Notes under the pieces: generated by a model | What the model was told of the DNA's origin: nothing | The model's database searches: none | Seen by the model: the letters and a program-made list of their open reading frames with translations, nothing else | Translations under genes and position numbers: made by a program | Shown: positions 60,136-64,000 of the stretch, one piece after another | Layout of the letters: each line of letters opens with the position of its first letter | How positions within the stretch are numbered: position 1 is the stretch's first letter | Origin: Nostoc carneum NIES-2107 | GTDB taxonomy: Bacteria; Cyanobacteriota; Cyanobacteriia; Cyanobacteriales; Nostocaceae | Direction of reading: 5' to 3' | DNA: 64,000 nt | Assembly: GCA_002368155.1 (NCBI GenBank) | Contig: AP018180.1 | Location: 3,099,267 to 3,163,266 of the forward strand

Positions 60136-63100
60136 GTGACTCATGAAGAAGCAGAAAATTTAGGTGCTGATAATGAAAGTTCGTTGCAAACTCTGGTAAG
60201 AGCAATTAGGCTTTCTCAAGGTGAATTTTCGCTGATATTATTGCGCTGTAATTATGGGGCTTTGCGTCAGCAGATGGTGCAACGTATCCATGAATTATCG
60301 ACGGTGGAAATTAAGGAAATCACTTTACCTGCATCGGTGAAAACGCTTTACAGTGCTATTAAGGCGGAGTTGGGTGATGAACAGCCACCAGCATTGATGA
60401 TTTTTGGTTTGGAGTTGGTTAAGGATATTGATACGGTACTGACTGCGGCTAATCAGGTGCGGGAGGAGTTTAGAAAGAATTTTCCGTTTCCGATTTTATT
60501 GTGGATTAATGACCAAGTGCTGCAAAAGATGATTCGCTTGGCAGCAGATTTGGATAATTGGGCGACGACGATTAATTTTAATAATAGTACGCGTAATTTA
60601 ATAGAGTTTCTGCAAAAAAAGACTGATGAAATATTTGCAGGTGATGTTAAACCCAGTTCCCAAATTTGTAGGGAATTAATAACGGCGCGTCAAGATTTGC
60701 AAAGCCGGGGGCAAGTTTTAGATGCGGCTATTATGGCTAGTGTGGAATTTGTGTTGGGGTATGATGATTATTTACATGATCGGATAGATGGGGCTTTATC
60801 ACACTATCAAGAAAGTTTGGGTTTTTGGCGAGGCAGTAATAATTTAGAACGCTATGGGATATTATTAGCTCATATTGCTTTAGCTTATCAACGTCTGGCG
60901 AATATTCAGCAGGTAGATAATCAAGGATATTGGCAAGAAGCGAGGAATTATTTTCAGCAAGGGATTGAGATTTTTGAAGAAGCACAAAAGCCAGATTTAA
61001 TTGCTGAATATATTAGTAAATTAGGTGAAGTGCTGCGTAGTTTGCAAGCTTGGAGTGATTTACAAGGACTGGCGGAACAAGCTTTAAGATTGCATGAAAA
61101 TAATGGTACGCCGTTACAAATAGCTCAAGATTATGGCTTTTTGGCTGAGGTGGCGTTACAAAAATCGCGTTGGGATGAGGCGCAGCATTTTGCACAACAA
61201 GCGCTGGATGTGTTAGCTAGCTTGGCAGAGATATTAAATGTCATGGCGAGGAATGGGGAGCAATTTCCAGCCTTTGTCAATATAAATCTGGCAAAAGCGC
61301 TGTTAGCAGGAGATGGAGAAAGGGAAAAGGTTAAAGGGGAAGGGGAAAATACAAAACCTTTCCCCCTTACCCCTTCCCCTTTCCCCGAATTTTACAAGGA
61401 GGCGGGGTTATATCGGTTTATATTGGCTGGTTCGCAACAGGGTTTAGGTGATATTGCAGGTGCAATTGATAGTTTGGAGTTAGCAAAAACGGAAACTCAG
61501 CCGCAGTATAATCCGCAATTATATATATCTATTTTAGAGAAATTGCGCTTACTCTATTTTGAGCAAGCTAGATATTTAGATGCTTTTCATCTTAAGCAAG
61601 AACGATTACAAATTGAACAGCAATATGGGTTTCGGGCTTTTGTGGGTGCATCTTATCTTAACCCGCAGCGACAGGCAATTAACCCAGCACAAATACCAGC
61701 AGAAAATACGGAAACCATTGCTCAAGAAATTGCAGTTTCTAGCCGAGTGCAAGATGTGCGGCGGTTACGGGAAAGAGTTAGCAGAAATGAACATAAATTG
61801 ACTGTAATTCATGGACAGTCGGGGGTGGGGAAAAGTTCAATTTTACAAGGGGGATTAATCCCAGCTTTGCAAGAAAAACCAATTGGTGAGCGAGATGTTT
61901 TACCAATTTTGTTGCGAAGTTATACAGATTGGGTGGGGATGTTAGGCAGGAGTTTAGGAGAAAATGTTGAGAGGTTGGGGGGAATATCTCTAAATTCTGC
62001 GGCTGAGATATTAGCGCAGTTGCGGCATAATGAAGGACGGAATTTATTAACGGTTTTAATATTTGACCAGTTTGAAGAGTTTTTCTTTGTTTATCAAGAC
62101 CAAGGTAAAAGGCGACCGTTTTATGATTTTCTGCGAGATTGCTTAAATATACCTTTTGTAAAAGTGATTTTGTCTTTGCGGGAAGATTATTTACATTATT
62201 TATTAGAATTAGATAGGTTATTTGATTTAACAGTTATTAATAATAATATTCTGGATAAAAATATTCGTTATTATTTGGGTAATTTTTCAATTGATGATGC
62301 GAAAAATGTCATTCAAAGTTTGACGGAGAGGACACATTTTTATTTAGAGCCGAATTTGATTGATGAATTGGTGAAAGATTTGGCGGGGGAGATTGGGGAG
62401 GTACGCCCGATTGAGTTGCAAATTGTGGGGGCGCAATTGCAAACTGAGAAAATTACGAGTTTAGAAAGGTATCGTCAGGCGGGGACGAAAGAGAAATTAG
62501 TTGAGCGATTTTTAGAAGAAGTAATTAAAGATTGTGGTGCTGTTAATGAAAGTGCCGCGAGATTAGTTTTATATTTATTAACTGATGAAAATGGCACAAG
62601 ACCGTTAAAAACTAAGGATGAGTTAGCTGCAAATTTACCAGCATCAGATGAGGAGTTAGATTTGGTGTTGGAGATTTTTGTTAAATCTGGTTTGGTATTG
62701 CTTGTACAAGAATCTCCGGCGGAACGTTATCAATTGGTGCATGATTATTTAGTTGATTTGATTCGCCGCCAGCAGGGGAATGAATTATTAGAAGAATTGG
62801 CGAGGGAACGTGAGCAACGTTTGCAAGCAGAAGAGAATTTACAACGGGAACAAGCAGCTAAGAAAATATTAGCTGATGCTAACAGAGAAGCGGAACAGAA
62901 AATTAAGCAAGGGCGGAATAGATTAGCTTTGAGTTCTGGTTTGGCAATAGTTTTATTATTAGCGGCGGGTTTATCTGCTTTGTATGCAATTAATAAAATT
63001 AGCGAGGCAAATATTGCTAACAGAGAAAAGCAAGATTCTGTTGCAGAAATGCTAGCAGCGAAGACCGATTTAAAGCAGGTTAACCAACAAAAGCAACAGA

Positions 63101-64000
63101 CAGAACAACAATTAACAGAAAACCAAAAAAAAGCGCAAGATTTAGAAAATAGGCAAAAAGATTTACAGAAAAACTATGAACAGGCGCTGAACACTCAACA
63201 AGCAGCAGAAGCTAAATCAAAATTAGCAGAACAGGCAACGCAACAGGCAAAGCAAAACTTGTTAAAAGCTCAATCAGATTTAGATAATGTAAACCAAGAA
63301 GCAGCAACATTACAAGAGAGAAACGTCCAAGCAGAAGAGAGAATTAAAAAGGCCAATCGAAATGTAAAAGCTGCGGAAGAACAAGTAAAACTGGCAGAAA
63401 GACAACAAAAAGACGCAGAATTCAAAGCTAGACAGGCTGATGAAACTTTAAAGCAAGCACAAGCAAGCCTGACACAAGCACAAAGCGCAAAAATTGTCGC
63501 AGAAGCAGCACAAAAAGAAGCATTGCAAGGAACAAACTTAGAACGGGCGGGAGTTAATGCCTTAAGACAATTTGAGTATACCGAGTTAGAATCGCTGATG
63601 TCGGCAATGCACAGTGGTAAGGAGTTGAAAAATATTGTAAAAGATGGTCGCCCGCTAGAAAAATACCCAGCTTTTAGCCCGATTTATGCTTTGCATACTA
63701 TTCTGAGCAATATTAAAGAACGCAACCAGTTTCCAGGGCATCAGTCCAGTGTCAGGGGTGTGAGTTTCAGCCCGGACGGCAAAACCATCGCCACCGCATC
63801 AGATGACAAAACAGCGCGGTTGTGGAACCTGCAAGGGCAACTGTTGCAAGAATTCAAAGGGCATCAGTCCAGTGTCTTAAGTGTGAGTTTCAGCCCGGAC
63901 GGCAAAACTATCGCCACCGCATCTTCTGACAATACAGCACGGTTGTGGAACCTGCAAGGGCAACTGTTGCAAGAATTCAAAGGGCATCAGTCCAGTGTCA
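60136..64000 (+). CDS. TPR - STAND NTPase - coiled coil - WD40 protein (3' end beyond window)
   Basis: At least 1288 residues from the GTG at 60136. Residues 1-160 resemble an ATPase fold without Walker A (GEFSLILLRCNYGALRQQMV, ALMIFGLELVKDIDTVLTAA). Residues about 190-490 are helical TPR-like repeats, with an in-frame STRR at 393-417. A STAND NTPase has Walker A GQSGVGKSS (about 560) and Walker B LIFDQFEEFF (about 640). A winged-helix-like segment, a transmembrane helix (SSGLAIVLLLAAGLSALYAI, about 930) and a long coiled coil (to about 1130) come next, then 41-residue WD40 repeats (GHQSSVRGVSFSPDGKTIAT), near identical at DNA level. It is likely a signalling or conflict sensor; the start codon is uncertain. 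Confidence 0.9.
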   Translation, partial: MTHEEAENLGADNESSLQTLVRAIRLSQGEFSLILLRCNYGALRQQMVQRIHELSTVEIKEITLPASVKTLYSAIKAELGDEQPPALMIFGLELVKDIDTVLTAANQVREEFRKNFPFPILLWINDQVLQKMIRLAADLDNWATTINFNNSTRNLIEFLQKKTDEIFAGDVKPSSQICRELITARQDLQSRGQVLDAAIMASVEFVLGYDDYLHDRIDGALSHYQESLGFWRGSNNLERYGILLAHIALAYQRLANIQQVDNQGYWQEARNYFQQGIEIFEEAQKPDLIAEYISKLGEVLRSLQAWSDLQGLAEQALRLHENNGTPLQIAQDYGFLAEVALQKSRWDEAQHFAQQALDVLASLAEILNVMARNGEQFPAFVNINLAKALLAGDGEREKVKGEGENTKPFPLTPSPFPEFYKEAGLYRFILAGSQQGLGDIAGAIDSLELAKTETQPQYNPQLYISILEKLRLLYFEQARYLDAFHLKQERLQIEQQYGFRAFVGASYLNPQRQAINPAQIPAENTETIAQEIAVSSRVQDVRRLRERVSRNEHKLTVIHGQSGVGKSSILQGGLIPALQEKPIGERDVLPILLRSYTDWVGMLGRSLGENVERLGGISLNSAAEILAQLRHNEGRNLLTVLIFDQFEEFFFVYQDQGKRRPFYDFLRDCLNIPFVKVILSLREDYLHYLLELDRLFDLTVINNNILDKNIRYYLGNFSIDDAKNVIQSLTERTHFYLEPNLIDELVKDLAGEIGEVRPIELQIVGAQLQTEKITSLERYRQAGTKEKLVERFLEEVIKDCGAVNESAARLVLYLLTDENGTRPLKTKDELAANLPASDEELDLVLEIFVKSGLVLLVQESPAERYQLVHDYLVDLIRRQQGNELLEELAREREQRLQAEENLQREQAAKKILADANREAEQKIKQGRNRLALSSGLAIVLLLAAGLSALYAINKISEANIANREKQDSVAEMLAAKTDLKQVNQQKQQTEQQLTENQKKAQDLENRQKDLQKNYEQALNTQQAAEAKSKLAEQATQQAKQNLLKAQSDLDNVNQEAATLQERNVQAEERIKKANRNVKAAEEQVKLAERQQKDAEFKARQADETLKQAQASLTQAQSAKIVAEAAQKEALQGTNLERAGVNALRQFEYTELESLMSAMHSGKELKNIVKDGRPLEKYPAFSPIYALHTILSNIKERNQFPGHQSSVRGVSFSPDGKTIATASDDKTARLWNLQGQLLQEFKGHQSSVLSVSFSPDGKTIATASSDNTARLWNLQGQLLQEFKGHQSSV
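61313..61390. repeat. In-frame STRR inside the STAND gene
   Basis: GGGAAAAGG...GGGGAAGGGGAAAA then CCTTTCCCCCTTACCCC units. They form a palindromic hairpin and keep the reading frame. Confidence 0.85.
63736..64000 (+). repeat. 123-bp WD40 tandem repeats, near identical
   Basis: Starts at GGGCATCAGTCCAGTGTC at 63736, 63859 and 63982, exactly 123 bases apart. The first two units differ by only a few bases, so the array is recently amplified or homogenised. Confidence 0.9.

Overview
The window is chromosomal DNA from a filamentous, probably heterocyst-forming cyanobacterium (Nostoc / Tolypothrix / Calothrix type). The signs are many HIP1 octamers (GCGATCGC), a high density of PAS/GAF histidine kinases and Ser/Thr kinases, cyanobacterial families (DUF4359, DUF760, GUN4, CmpABCD/NrtABCD), and dispersed CCCCAGT / CCCCAAT / CATTTGT short tandem repeats (STRRs) plus short palindromic repeats. 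There is no prophage, IS transposase, CRISPR array or replication origin. The identification rests on family recognition and not on any search.

Layout. 1-11.1 kb: two large sensor kinases on the minus strand, one running off the left edge, flanking a class-A beta-lactamase-like hydrolase and a SprT-like metalloprotein. 12-17 kb: a stress-protein cluster (secreted small protein, Dps, glycine-zipper/ChaB protein, TIGR02587/TIGR02588 membrane pair, CsbD, GlsB/YeaQ). 17-22 kb: FtsH, class IV aminotransferase, 2-oxoglutarate/Fe(II) oxygenase with a duplicated 3' end, and a truncated HAD gene. 22-30 kb: a Ser/Thr kinase, a beta-helix/RTX protein, an ABC-2 exporter, a second GlsB and a 51-aa membrane protein. 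30-34 kb: DUF760, U32 peptidase and tRNA-Ser(CGA). 34-40 kb: a cmpABCD-type (or nrtABCD) ABC transporter operon with a 21-bp tandem repeat between its last two genes. 41-47 kb: a candidate microprotein, a NAGPA-domain protein, tRNA-His(GUG), DUF4359, a kinase-GUN4 fusion, then sirB-cobA. 47-53 kb: metal handling (Zn/Cd/Co P-type ATPase, cupin, His-rich membrane protein, CbtB). 53-55 kb: two NIL-domain genes behind a small overlapping leader ORF, convergent with a Crp/Fnr regulator. 55.7-59.7 kb: a 1339-aa multi-spanning membrane protein. 60.1 kb to the right edge: a TPR + STAND NTPase + WD40 protein cut by the window.

How genes work together. The stress cluster looks like a desiccation/oxidative-stress group. 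The cmp operon would import bicarbonate. sirB and cobA overlap by ATGA and supply siroheme/cobalamin precursors, and the kinase just upstream carries a tetrapyrrole-binding GUN4 domain. CbtB and the His-rich membrane protein form a compact two-gene metal unit.

The most notable non-gene signal is how STRRs interact with genes. They are inserted in frame in at least four proteins, and at four gene ends the stop codon itself lies inside the repeat. The best candidates for something new are the tandem-NTPase/WD40 protein with near-identical 123-bp repeats, the NIL/leader-peptide/Crp locus, the CbtB/His-rich pair and the 13-copy 21-bp repeat in the transporter operon.
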